Origin: Hypholoma sublateritium FD-334 SS-4 | Lineage: Eukaryota > Basidiomycota > Agaricomycetes > Agaricales > Strophariaceae | NCBI GenBank assembly: GCA_000827495.1 | Contig: KN817713.1 | Span: 1 to 46,673 of the forward strand | Length of the DNA stretch: 46,673 bases | Direction: 5' to 3' | Shown here: positions 20,176 to 30,546 of the stretch, piece by piece | Numbering within the stretch: position 1 is the stretch's first letter | How the letters are laid out: each line of letters begins with the position of its first letter | Program-made: the position numbers and the translations under genes | Notes under the pieces: model-generated | What the model was told of the DNA's origin: nothing | The model's database searches: none | Seen by the model: the letters and a program-made list of their open reading frames with translations, nothing else

Positions 20176-21487
20176 ATGGAAAGCCCATCTAAACTCCCTA
20201 TGGACGTTCTAGGATACATTGCCGACACATTGGGTGCTGAAATAGACACTAGGCTAATACCCTCCGGAATACCGAACGGGCATGCAGTCCAAGCTCTGAA
20301 AATGCTATGCCTAACCTGCAAATTCATGGTCGCAGTATGCCGTCGACACCTTTTCGCAAAAATAAGCCTTTCATCCTTCAGCTCTTTAAAAAGAGTGGAG
20401 ACGCTCAGCGAATTCTTGCTTTCGCATCCCATCATCCCGACGCGTTATGTCAAAATCTTATATCTCGACACTAGCCGTTTCTTCAGCCCATCGGATTATG
20501 ATTTACTCCAGAAATTGTGTGGCTCGTCTTCTCTGACTTCCATTAATATTTCAACAACTATACGATCACCGGCTTATTGGAATACCATGCCAGAACAAAA
20601 GAAATCGGCATTTCTTTCCCTCTTTCAAATACCAACTCTCCGTCATCTCGCACTGGTCAAGATTGTCAACTTTCCAGCCGCTGCGTTCTCGCTCTGCTGT
20701 GGACTTACCAATCTTGTACTTCATGAAATGTCCAATCTCGCTCCACCTGCTCCGGACAACCGCATGCACCGCCCTAAAATCACGACTCTGGTGGCATGGC
20801 ATTCGATTGGTGAAGTCCATAATACCATCGCAGCCCTGATGAACCCCACAGGCCACAAGAAAGCCGAGAAGATACATTCAATTATTGCATTTGCCCACCT
20901 TCAAGATGCTTCCGTCAACATTGAAACTGACACCGAGGGTTTCCAAACATGTAAACTTTTGGAGGAAGCAGTACGCCTAGAAAAGCTTCATATACAAGGT
21001 GATTTTCATGTAATTTTTTTTGGCTTACATTCTAATAGATCATTCAACAGCTTACGCGTCTATGAAGCTGTTGCCGGGGATATTCTCCAGTCTGGCCGCA
21101 AATCCCCACCCAAAACTTAGATATCTCAAACTTGATTTTGGTTTTAGTGATGGAGATTGTGACAACGCATTCTTCAATGGACTGCACCGCTAACTCAAAC
21201 AACTCTCCGAGAAAAATGTCCTAGAGGTTCTGAAGGTGGGACTGAGTCTCATGAGTGGCTCTGAGCCATGCTGCCCGGATTGGATGGCCGTCTGGGCTGC
21301 CGACATCGACCAGACGCTGACTGATATTCATGCGTTCCCTGACCTGCGCCAGGTGACCTTTGAAATGCCGGCACCCTATTTTGATGACGAATCGGACTCG
21401 GAATTCGACGACCCTCCGAAGTATTTAACAGAAACTCACTTTCCGGGACTTTCGGAGAGCAAGACGATTGAATTTGTGCTCGATTAA
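20176..21487 (+). pseudogene. F-box family copy 5, premature stop
   Basis: Exons 20176-20998 and 21051 onward are joined by the homologous 52-nt phase-1 intron (GTGATT...CATTCAACAG). After splicing the frame runs through the conserved LAANPHPKLRYLKLDF segment and then meets TAA at 21191-21193, where relatives have an acidic codon before L-R-Q-L. The product would be 321 residues, without the last ~100. The frame beyond the stop is still open to 21487 and conserved (WAADIDQTLTDIHAFPDL), so the inactivation is recent. A truncated F-box protein could still be made. Confidence 0.75.
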
Positions 21488-21569
21488 ATAAATAATATGT
21501 GTATTTCAGTGATATGATATGATGTACATTTTGATTCCCTCCGGTTGAGCAATGTGTGTACACTGTAGA

Positions 21570-21760
21570 GTACATGTATCCAAGATTGTCAACGTATCCC
21601 GACTCCATACCACGAGTGAGCCATGACAGCTCAATATTCAATACGAATATGACCGCCGTGCGAAACGCTAGGAATGCGCCAATATCAGACAACGTTCTGT
21701 CGAAGTCAGTAGCCCAGGTTGTCCAACTTGACCTGAATCTCCAGCTGAAATCACTGTCCA
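21570..21760 (-). pseudogene. Inverted F-box C-terminal fragment
   Basis: The minus strand encodes a stretch reading WATDFDRTLSDIGAFLAF, then LSWLTRGMESGY, clearly homologous to the last 60 residues of copy 1 (WAADFDRILTDIGAFPAL, LTWFVRYMESRY). No other part of the gene is found nearby. It is opposite in orientation to the copies on either side and borders the RCE1 gene. Confidence 0.75.
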
Positions 21761-21993
21761 GTCTCTGTTACATGCACGTGCAAAGGTAATATATTGAAGA
21801 CTAACTAATACATTTTGTTCGATACATATCGCCTGAGCTTGGCATGATTTAACTTTTTGGGGGCCCTCAGGACCTATACTCAAAAAAGCTACACCAGCCA
21901 GTCCGGCTTGCGTGATATTGAGGCGTTTTAGGCCTTTGGGGGCAGATTCAGCATCGAAAACTTCTGTTCAGTGTGAATCCAAGTCAATTACCT

Positions 21994-23241
21994 TCAAATA
22001 TCCGCCCAAAACATGGGCCAGTACATGCTGTCCGCCGTCGCCGTCCACCGCCATAGCGTCGTGATGAACGTGGCGATGCCGAGTCCATACGCGGCGTAGA
22101 TAGCTGGTGAAATCAGCGGTCAGCAAAGACAAAAGATAGGAAAAACGCACCAACACGGTAGCGCGGGTGCCGCTGCACCTCCCAAGCGGGGTCAGGCATG
22201 CCCATAATGTTGCAGAAGATATGAGCAGACACCGGTGGCAGGATGGATCCAGTACGCATGAAGAGGAACGACGCGAGCTGCCCGAAGACCGTCGTGTACG
22301 CGAGCTGGAAGACTGCGGCGGAAAGCAGCGCGGTCAGACGCGGCAAGTGCGCAAAGAGAGGTACGCACGGACTGTGAAGATGGCGCGCTTCGCCGCCGCC
22401 GCGTTCCGCCCGTACCGGCGGAACGTCTCTAGCCCATGGTGGATGTGCGCTGGCAGGGTTCAGCACGCAGTATCTCAGACAGTAGAAAGCACTTACCGAG
22501 CCCAAATATGAGCGGTGCAAAGCTGATCATCGCGCCCCGGCCGATGCCCGCCATATGCCACACCGCAAGCACGCACGCGCGGAACACGAGCTCCTCGGTG
22601 AGCGGCCCGAGCGCGTAGTTCCGCACGCCCTGCATGCTGCAGAACCGGTCGACGACATGGGGGCGCCAGCGCCAGTGCCGCTGCAGAGGCAGCTCGCGGC
22701 TCAGCGCACTAGCAAATAGAGGTCCAAGGAAAAGCGCGGGCACGACGAGGTGCGCGCGCACGCTGTCAAAGGAGGGCGAGAAGGAAAGCGGGAGGCCAAG
22801 CCGCAGGAGCGTCGCGTCTAACGTGGTGTCGAGAAACTGCGCATACATCAGTGCCTGCATGAGTGCGCGCAGACAGGGACTCACATCGGTGTCGTAGCCG
22901 ACATGGGCGAAGAGCAGCACGAAGATGCCGACGCAGCACGCGAGGGTGGCGAGGGTCACAGCAACGAGACGCGCCCGTATGATCTTTGGGTCGTCCCGCG
23001 TGCCCATGACACTGCCGCCATTTGGCGGAGTGGAAGACGCGCGTGTCCTTTGAGAAAGATAGAGTACGCCAACGTAGGTGGTTCCAAAGAGCAATGAGAT
23101 GACCTGGGCGGTGGCGGCACTGAAGAGAGGATCACGGTAGAGTAGCCAGTACGTCGAACTTGGCGGCGCTGCATACTCCATCTGCGTAATTTGGGTCCGA
23201 GTCAGCGCACGACCTGAACATGAGCAAGGCTCGGTATCCAC
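21994..23241 (-). CDS. RCE1: CAAX prenyl protease 2 (RCE1-type ABI/CPBP endoprotease)
   Basis: Four exons on the minus strand: 23241-22497, 22449-22369, 22312-22151 and 22103-21994. Introns are 47-57 nt, and the total is 365 codons exactly. The protease removes the last three residues of prenylated CAAX proteins in the ER membrane. The diagnostic motifs are all present: EELVFR (Glu216-Glu217, Arg221), FGLAHIHHG formed across the first splice (His250, His253), and SAHIFCN (His306, Asn310). Several hydrophobic segments (about 40-62, 90-112, 163-182, 236-249, 299-312) fit a multi-pass membrane protein. It has no relation to its F-box neighbours and is apparently intact. The first 20 residues lack homology signals, so the start may lie at Met21 or in an upstream exon. 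Confidence 0.9.
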
Positions 23242-23385
23242 GTCGGTCTTCTCCCTTCATCGCAGTCACATGAGTTTGTTGATTCATCGTGCGACGCGCG
23301 GCGCCGGCGCCGGGCGGATGTCCGACGAGTCTGAAGTTTGAACCAACTCTGAACCAACTCTAACTAGTATTCTGTCCACTCAAAC

Positions 23386-24693
23386 ATGGAAACGTCAGCG
23401 GAACTCCCTCTAGACGTCCTAGTATATATTGCCGACATGCTGGGCTCCGACAGTTCAAATTCGAAAGACTGGTACACAAGAGAATCGGATTCGGTCGACA
23501 CTCTAAAGAAATTATCGCTGACGTGCAAATTTATGGTCCCAGTGTGCCGCCGACACCTCTTTGCAACTCTCAAGTTTCCATTCTTAGGCAGGCCTTTGAC
23601 AAAAAATGAATCGCACACCATCCCGACGCACTACTTCAAACGCTTGTATTTCAACGTCTGGGAGTCTAAATCTGACATCGGCATACCAGGTCATGAACTT
23701 TTGCGGAGGATATGTGACTCGTCTTCCCTGACATTCATTGAGGTATCATCGCACACTTCAGGCAATTGGAAAAGACTCCCAGAAAAGACGAAAACAATCA
23801 TCCTCTCCCTCATCCAGATGCCCTCTCTTCGCCAACTCGTACTCACTCATATCAACAATTTTCCGGCCATTGCATTGACGCTTTGCTCTAGGATCAACGA
23901 ACTCAATTTTTTTAGAGTCTGCAATCTTGCTCCCGCCGGGACCGACGATGTCATACCAGGCCCTGCTATCACGACTTTAGAGTCATTGACGTTGTATAGT
24001 CCTGGCGTCGACAACAAGATCCTAGCTACCCTAATGAGCTCCATGGGCCATGATAAGGGCGCAGGAACTGGATCAATTATTGATATCAACAGCCTCAAAA
24101 ATGTCACACTTATAACAGGCGACAACTCTGAGTTTCCCCAAATATCAAGACTCTTGGAGACAGCGATATGCCTTGAAAAGCTCAATATAAGCGGTAATTT
24201 ATATATCCTCTCTTTATGCAATTTTTACGTGCACATCCTGATGGATTCTCCAGCAATTACATATTTCACGCCACGGCTGGGAGGGCTGGGTTCGAGCCTA
24301 GCGGCCAATCCCCACTCAAGACTGAGATCAATATCATTGAATCTCGGTTATATCGAACGACAAGATGACAGTCCCCTTCCTATCCTCAACCTCGAGCTTC
24401 AACAACTTGCCGGGAAAGTTATTATCGAGGCGCTGGAGGTGGCAATGGAAGGAAGCTTTGACGCAATATGGGGTCCGCATGGACATGCCTGGGCAGCCGA
24501 CTTTGACCGATTGGTAACTGAGAGTGGCGCATTCCCAGCGCTGCGCCTAGTGACCTTCAGTTCGGAGTGTATTCTTGATGTTGACTCTGATAGTCCGCCT
24601 TGGGAGATGACAGAAGCATGGTTTCCACGACTCGTGGCGAGCACGGCGATACACTTCGACCTCTCTGCCTCGTATGTGAATCCGTTTCATTGA
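23386..24693 (+). CDS. F-box family protein, copy 6
   Basis: 435 residues in one open frame, or 415 if the homologous intron 24194-24253 (60 nt, donor GTAATT, branch-like CCTGAT, acceptor TCTCCAG) is spliced. The intron is a multiple of three with no stop. The F-box is at residues 5-62 (LPLDVLVYIADML, then LSLTCKFMVPVCRRHLF). The C-terminal WAADFDRLVTESGAFPAL and MTEAWFPRLVAS blocks are present. The copy appears intact. Its upstream flank differs from the others: the AACTCCGC motif is absent, and the gene is divergent from RCE1 with only 144 nt between start codons. Confidence 0.78.
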   Translation: METSAELPLDVLVYIADMLGSDSSNSKDWYTRESDSVDTLKKLSLTCKFMVPVCRRHLFATLKFPFLGRPLTKNESHTIPTHYFKRLYFNVWESKSDIGIPGHELLRRICDSSSLTFIEVSSHTSGNWKRLPEKTKTIILSLIQMPSLRQLVLTHINNFPAIALTLCSRINELNFFRVCNLAPAGTDDVIPGPAITTLESLTLYSPGVDNKILATLMSSMGHDKGAGTGSIIDINSLKNVTLITGDNSEFPQISRLLETAICLEKLNISGNLYILSLCNFYVHILMDSPAITYFTPRLGGLGSSLAANPHSRLRSISLNLGYIERQDDSPLPILNLELQQLAGKVIIEALEVAMEGSFDAIWGPHGHAWAADFDRLVTESGAFPALRLVTFSSECILDVDSDSPPWEMTEAWFPRLVASTAIHFDLSASYVNPFH

Positions 24694-24829
24694 TTATACA
24701 GCGTGGTGTTGTAAATACTATATCTTGACTACCTTTCAGGCTGCTTGCTGCTCATATGTTCCGTGCAGACATTCACTTTATTCAAATAACTCGTCGCGTC
24801 TTATTTTATACACCATAATAAAGCGATAG

Positions 24830-25965
24830 ATAAAGAACACCTAGTTGGGGGGGCCCTTCGTCACCATAAGGCCCCTTTCCCTCCTCGCCCGCACGCGGCA
24901 CACGGGGCTTATCCAGGACGGCATTCAGCTCAGCTCGGTGGGCGCAACGCCGTCCGCGTGCGGGCCTGCCCTGGGGTTCGCCTGCGCGACGAAGTTTGTC
25001 TGGCGAGCGCAATGTTTTTGTCTTAATGTATGTGTCGAGCGCCGCCGTAGCGGCGAGTACCGTCACCAACGTGTTGGTGTTGCTCGGAGTGTTGTTCAGG
25101 ACGCTGGACCAGGTGGGGCGATAAGTCTCGAGAGCATCTCCTTGAGCGTGAAGGTGAGCATTGGCCCTTCGGACTGGGAAACGACGAGCGGCCCAGGCGG
25201 TAGATATACGAATATTTGTCCATCAGGACGCCGATCTGAAAGATGTTCATCGAGTTGAGAAGGCATATCCCTGGCACGACAGCGTCTACTGTCCAGGTCG
25301 GCGAGCACACCGCTACCGGCGCGGAGAACGCGGAATGCGGTGGTCACCAGGGAGCCAGCATGGCGAGCAGCGTGGCACACCAGTCCACGAGCGCGACAGT
25401 CGACGCGAACACGATTGCCTTGAACTGTGCGCTGCCCACGAAGCTGCCCTCCGCGCGCAGGGCAGCGAAGAGAGCAGGCGGGACGTCCGCGAATGGTGAC
25501 ACGGTGACCCATAGCGAGCAAATCTCAACATTTCGCGCGATATTCACGATGAAGAGCATTCCGGGGTGGGGGACGAGGGCGCGTTGGGTAGGCACCGGAT
25601 GATATCCTTGAACATTACTTTTGTGTGCGGGCATGAAGCCCACATCAACCAGGCGGTCCGCCTCGTCAAGCACGAGCGTGTCGAGACTCTAGAGCATGCC
25701 GCACGCATATGGGTTGCAGAGGTAGTCGAGCAGTCGGCTGTGCGTGACGACAAGGATGTCCCTCCCGGCGAAGATCTTGCACTGTGTAGTTGCTGTGTAG
25801 CCAAAGAAGACGCCGACTTTGTACCCTGGCAGCCGCGGGGTCTGCTTTCGTGATTTTCAGCGTGAGTTTACGTGCAGGGGAGATGGATGGGAGCGAGATA
25901 GCGGGGACTCGTTCTTTGGTAGATTCTACAGCTGTACAGCGCTGGCGCGTCGCGGACGCTGAATG
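24830..25965 (-). pseudogene. DEAD-box helicase relic D (longest)
   Basis: The minus strand matches the intact helicase nearly end to end from the C-terminal region to just before motif I (about 28700-29965 in the intact gene). Readable remnants include PQFKAIVFA-like and RLVDVGFM-like stretches and ISLPSIS near the motif Ia side. Multiple indels and stops are present. It extends further 5' than relics B and C and has no PPR sequence attached, so its breakpoint is different. Confidence 0.85.
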
Positions 25966-26000
25966 ACGCTGTGGCAGTGTAAGCCTGTAAATGTAATTCG

Positions 26001-26008
26001 AACTCCGC
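26001..26008 (+). promoter_or_regulatory. AACTCCGC motif upstream of F-box copy 7
   Basis: Core motif in the context ATTCGAACTCCGC, 110 nt before the ATG. It starts about 35 nt after the helicase relic ends. Confidence 0.45.
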
Positions 26009-26110
26009 GGCTTTCGACGCTTGCTGGCCACTGTTGACTCTTAAGTGCTTTCTTCCCAGCGACTTCACTGCTTCTCAAACCCTTTAAACCAATCCCAAAT
26101 TTCTGCGAAC

Positions 26111-26998
26111 ATGGAAACCCCAGCTAAACTCCCTCTCGACGTTCTAGGATACATTACCGAAATGGTGGCTGCTGACAACGGTCTACGTAAAACGAACCGG
26201 CGCACAATCCACACTCTGAAAATGCTCTGCTTGACATGCAAACTCATGGTCCCAGTGTGCCGCCGACACCTTTTTGCGAGAATCAGTTTCCCGTTCTTCC
26301 CAAAAGTTCCACGGAGGCGGGACAAGCTTAATGAATTCATTCTCTCCAATTCCACCATCGCGCACTACGTCAAAATCTTGCGTCTCAACGTCATGCATCC
26401 CTTCATCACATGGGATTACGATTTCTTGCAGAAAATATGTGACTCGTCCTCCGCGACCTCCGTTGAGATAGCATCAGCAGACTCACGCGACTGGGATGCT
26501 GTCCCAGAAAAGACAAAAGCGGTTGTTCTTTTCCTCGTCCAGATGCCCACTGTCCGCTATATCACATTGAGGGCTGTCAAAAACTTCCCGGCTTCTGCAT
26601 TGTCACGCACCTCTAAAATCAGGCAGCTTGTATTCTGTGGATTTTGTAGTTTATCTCCGCCTGGTGGCAACAGCACAGTGGAAGACCTTACAATTACGAC
26701 CCTCAACGGTTCTCTGGAGTTATGGCCGAGCAGTTATGACGGATCCGACAATACCCTTGCTTCCCTGATGAGCCCCATAGGCCAAAATACAATTGAAGGA
26801 GCTGTATCATTTATTGCGTTTAATCGCCTCAAAAGTATCACCCTCAGCATCACTACGCCCTGGTTCTTTGCTAAGCGGGCGGCAGATTCCAAATATAGAA
26901 CGGCAACTCCGCTTTCATTGCCAGGGGGCCCTTTTCTTACCCTTTTCTCTAACCCAGCATATCTGAGAACATGCAAAACCCCGTCGAATTTCCTCTAG
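26111..26998 (+). pseudogene. F-box family copy 7, 3' truncated and run into copy 8
   Basis: The ORF encodes 295 residues. The F-box (LPLDVLGYITEMV, then LCLTCKLMVPVCRRHLF) and the leucine-rich middle are normal up to about position 26865 (RLKSITLSITT). Homology then stops, and the frame continues through what is the promoter and start of copy 8, ending 28 nt inside copy 8 in a different frame. The last ~45 residues are therefore not family sequence. The deletion removed the intron and the C-terminal third. It could still give a truncated F-box protein. Confidence 0.7.
26905..26914 (+). promoter_or_regulatory. AACTCCGCTT motif upstream of F-box copy 8
   Basis: Core motif 66 nt before the ATG, the closest spacing in the set. 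It is embedded in the 3' end of the copy 7 reading frame. Confidence 0.45.
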
Positions 26999-28290
26999 AC
27001 ATTATAGGATACATCGCCGACCTGATGGGCGCCGACGTCGTACGTTCAAAACAATGGCATACAATAGACTGGGATTCATTTGACGCTCTGAAAATGCTGT
27101 CCCTGACGTGCAAATCCATGGTCCCAGTATGCCGCCGCCACCTCTTTGCAATCATCAGGTTTCCATGTTTCCACCGGCCTCTAGAGAAGCAGGAAGGGCT
27201 CAGCCAATTCCTACTCACACAGCCCACTATTAGGCCGCACTACTTCAAAAACTTGTACATTAATGATGTCGGCGAGTCCCAATGCTTTGGTATAGCAGAT
27301 TATGCTTTCTTGAACAGCATATGCGACTCGTCCTGCCTGATATCGATTGAGATATCGACAGCCGCTCACTCGTGCGACTTGAATGACGAATATGCAGTCC
27401 CAGAAAAAGCAAAATCACTCATTCTTTCCCTCATCCAGATTCCTACTCTCCGATATCTCACCCTCAATCGAATCGACAACTTTCCAGCCGCTGTATTGTC
27501 TCGCTGCTCTGGACTCAGCGAGCTCATATTGTATGGAATCAGTAGTGTCGTTCCACTCGGTCCCAACGACGCCATGCAAGCCAATACACTCAAGAATCTA
27601 GTGTCATTGACATCGCACAGCGCTAGCGATAGTAACAACACCCTCGCTGTCCTCATGAGCCCCATAGGCCCAAAGGCAGCGGGAGCAACTGGATCAGTGA
27701 TCGCTTTGGACCGCCTCACACATGTCTCCTTGGGTGTCATCAGCCAGGCTGAGTTCCCCCAGCTGCTCAAATTCTTGGAGAAAGCAATATGCCTGGAAAG
27801 GCTTGAGTTAGATGGTAAATGGCGCATACTCTATTCTCGTGCAGATCATATTCTGATAAATTGTGGAACAGTCGTGCATATGTTTACACGGCTGGCCGGG
27901 CTAGGCTCAACCCTGGCAGCCCACCCCAACCCAAAACTCAGATCAGTAACAGTGAAATTCAGCGGTTATATCCAAAGACGAGATCGAAATACCCTGCCTG
28001 ATCTTAACCTCGAGCTTAGACACCTCTCCGGGAAAAACGTTATCGAGGTGCTGGAGGTGAAGGCGTGCGGAGAGCCGGATGTGCTGTGGACCCCGGAAGC
28101 AAATGACTGGGCCGCTGACTTTGACGAATTGATGACTGATAGTAACGCATTCCCGGCGTTGCGCCAAGTAGGCCTTAGTTTGGAGTGCCGTGCCGACGAA
28201 AAGAGAGAGGAAGATCGTTGGAAGATGACGGAAGCGTGGTTTCCGCGAATCTTGGAGAACAAGGCGACACATTTTAAGTTTTGTAGATAG
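26971..28290 (+). CDS. F-box family protein, copy 8
   Basis: 439 residues in one open frame, or 420 if the homologous 57-nt intron (27815-27871, donor GTAAAT, branch-like TTCTGATAA, acceptor GTGGAACAG) is removed. That intron has good splice signals yet is a multiple of three and stop-free. The F-box is at residues 5-65 (FPLDIIGYIADLM, then LSLTCKSMVPVCRRHLF). The C-terminal block WAADFDELMTDSNAFPAL and MTEAWFPRILE are intact. The gene converges on the intact helicase, with 257 nt between stop codons. Confidence 0.8.
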   Translation: MQNPVEFPLDIIGYIADLMGADVVRSKQWHTIDWDSFDALKMLSLTCKSMVPVCRRHLFAIIRFPCFHRPLEKQEGLSQFLLTQPTIRPHYFKNLYINDVGESQCFGIADYAFLNSICDSSCLISIEISTAAHSCDLNDEYAVPEKAKSLILSLIQIPTLRYLTLNRIDNFPAAVLSRCSGLSELILYGISSVVPLGPNDAMQANTLKNLVSLTSHSASDSNNTLAVLMSPIGPKAAGATGSVIALDRLTHVSLGVISQAEFPQLLKFLEKAICLERLELDGKWRILYSRADHILINCGTVVHMFTRLAGLGSTLAAHPNPKLRSVTVKFSGYIQRRDRNTLPDLNLELRHLSGKNVIEVLEVKACGEPDVLWTPEANDWAADFDELMTDSNAFPALRQVGLSLECRADEKREEDRWKMTEAWFPRILENKATHFKFCR

Positions 28291-28547
28291 TTCAGTAATG
28301 TAATTGCTGTACTACCCTGTTGTCTCCTTACCTGATCGATGCCCTCATTTTTGCCTTATCCTTATACTGCCGACTCAGCAAACGTGGTAAGACATAGCAC
28401 GACATCCATGTATAAGATACATCGTTGGGGATTATACTGTACACTATCTAAGAGTATGGTATCTCTACGCCAGGTGGTTATCTGTGATGCGAATCTAGTA
28501 GACAATGAGAAGGACCGTAACACTATGCAAACGAACACATTCTAGGC
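28291..28547. other. Convergent 3' spacer, F-box copy 8 / helicase
   Basis: This is the shared 3' region of two convergent genes. It includes GCGAATCTAGTAGACAAT at about 28490, the flank found beside helicase relics A, B and C, which proves those relics copied the gene's 3' side too. No terminator-specific signal is clear. Confidence 0.55.
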
Positions 28548-29664
28548 TCAACGACGCCCTCCTCCACCGCCTCCTGCGCGTCCACCAGCACCGGCACCGG
28601 CACCGCCGCCACCGCGTCCACCGCTCCCTACAGGCCGGCCCTCGCCTCCACCTCCACCTCCGCGCCCGCCACCGACGCGAGGCGCGCGCGGCTCATTCGG
28701 GACGACATTCAGCCCGGGCACACCCTTCAGCCCCATCTTGCCGACCGTCTGGCGCTCGACGGGTGGTACGCCGTCCGCGTGCAGCCCAGCGTCCGCGAAC
28801 GCATTTGCCTGCGCGACGAGGTCCGCGTCCGACCAGCGCATCGCGCGCGCGTGCGATTTGTAGTACCCGAGCCACGCCTTGTACGTCTTCGTCTTGATGT
28901 CCGCGTCGAGCGCGGCGGCGGCGGCGTGCACCGCAGCTGCGGTCGCCGATCCGCCTGCGGCGGCGGTGTTGGCGGTGTTGGGGACGCCCGGGGAGGCGGG
29001 GCGGTAGCTCTGGAATGGAATCTCCTTGAGGGTGAAGGTGGGGAAGAACGACTCGGGCTGTGCGACGACGAGCACTGCGCGGCCGGCGCGCCCTGCGCGC
29101 GCGGTGCGGCCGAGGCGGTGGATGTACGATTCCTTGTCCATCGGGACGCCGACCTGGATGACGGTCGTCACGTTCGGGAAGTCCATCCCGCGCGCGACGA
29201 CGTCCGTCGCGACGAGCACGCCGGCAGTCGCGTCGCGGAACGCGTTCGTCACCGACGTGCGCCGGCTCTGCGACACGCGCGAGTGGAGCACGGACACAGG
29301 CGGGAGAGGCAGCGGGAGCGCAGCGAGCAGCGCGGCGTACCAGTCCGCAAGCGCCGCGGTCGGCGCGAAGACGATCGCCTTGAACTGCGGCGCGCCGGTG
29401 GTGGTGCACTCCGCGCGCAGGGCGGCGACGAGTGCAGGCGCGACGTCCGCGAAGGTGGGCACGGTGACGAGCAGCTGTGGGACGTGTTCGTGCGTGTTGC
29501 TTTCGCCAGCGGGGATGGTGGAGATGAACTTGTACCCCGGGGCGAGCACGAGGTGCGCAAACTTTTCGACGTGCGGCGCGATGGTGGCGGAGAAGAGCAT
29601 GCCTTGGCGCGGGACGACGGCGCGGTCGGGGAGGCACTTGATGATGTCCTTGAGCGCGTTCATG

Positions 29665-29696
<32 letters not shown>

Positions 29697-30410
29697 AAGT
29701 ACGAGCGTGTCGAGGCGCTGGAGCTTGCCGCGAATGCGCGGGTCGCTGAGGTGGTCAAACAGACGGCCAGGCGTGGCGACGAGGATGTCACAGCCAGCGA
29801 GAATCTTGCGTTCCTCCGAATTTTTGTTGGTGCCGCCGATGGCGACGCAGACCTTGTACTGTGGCAGACGCTGGAGAAGCTGCTCGGCCTCCTTGGCGAT
29901 TTGCAGCGTGAGCTCGCGGGTGGGCGAGATGACGAGGAGCGAGATAGCTTCGCCAGGGACGCGCTTCTTGTTGATGAGCGACTGAATCGCGGGGAGCAGG
30001 AACGCAATGGTCTTTCCCGTACCCGTCTTCGCCTGTGCCAGGCAGTCGATGTGCTTCTCGAGCAGCTCATGCAGCGTTGCCGCCTGCACGGGCATCATGT
30101 GGTCAAACTTGAGGTCCTCTAGGACGGTCTGTAAGAGTGTCGGGTGCAGCAACTTGTCCTTCCCGAGGTCGGCGAAGCGCATGGTGTCCGCAGGGACGGG
30201 GATGGTAAGCGCCGGTGTGGGGACACGCGGCTCTGCTGCTGGCTGGCGCTGGGCGCTCGTCGCTGTCGACAGCGATGCCTTTGGGGCAGCGTTGTATGGC
30301 CCTCTTCTGCGGGGAGGGCGAGCGGTTGTTTGTTTCATCATTGCGGTGCGGATGGATGAAAGACGAGAGAGAGAGAACATCCTCGAAGCAGCCAACGAGC
30401 CTCGTTGCAT
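28548..30410 (-). CDS. Mitochondrial DEAD-box ATP-dependent RNA helicase (MSS116-like)
   Basis: Intronless, 620 residues from the first ATG; the frame is open 11 codons further upstream but without an ATG. All helicase motifs are visible: Q-motif region (MPVQAATL), motif I AKTGTGKT (127-134), Ia PTRELTLQ, Ib TPGRL, II DEAD (239-242), III SAT (274-276), V ATDVVARGMDFP and VI HRLGRTARAGR (431-441). Residues 1-40 are Arg/Ser-rich without acids, as in a mitochondrial presequence. The C-terminus is a Gly/Arg-rich tail suited to RNA binding. Members of this group unwind structured mitochondrial RNA and aid intron splicing; the assignment to the MSS116/CYT-19 type is by overall layout. This intact copy is the source of five relics in the window. 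Confidence 0.88.
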
Positions 30411-30546
30411 TTTGGAAAATAAAATCAGAACCCGGCCCGCCAAACGCCGCCGTCGGCCTGCATCGCATTCCCACGCCTAGGGAGACAGAATGGACTTGGA
30501 ATGGACTAACATTTACACACAGTGATGAGTCTCCGAATTGAATTTT

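Noticed and set aside
28779..30122. 447-residue plus-strand ORF opposite the helicase, and a 319-residue one in another frame
   Set aside because: They are shadows of the GC-rich helicase coding strand, with Arg/Val/Glu-biased composition and no recognisable domain. All helicase motifs read on the minus strand.
30410..30443. Eleven extra residues at the helicase N-terminus
   Set aside because: That extension would begin at TTG. The first ATG at 30410 opens a good mitochondrial presequence.
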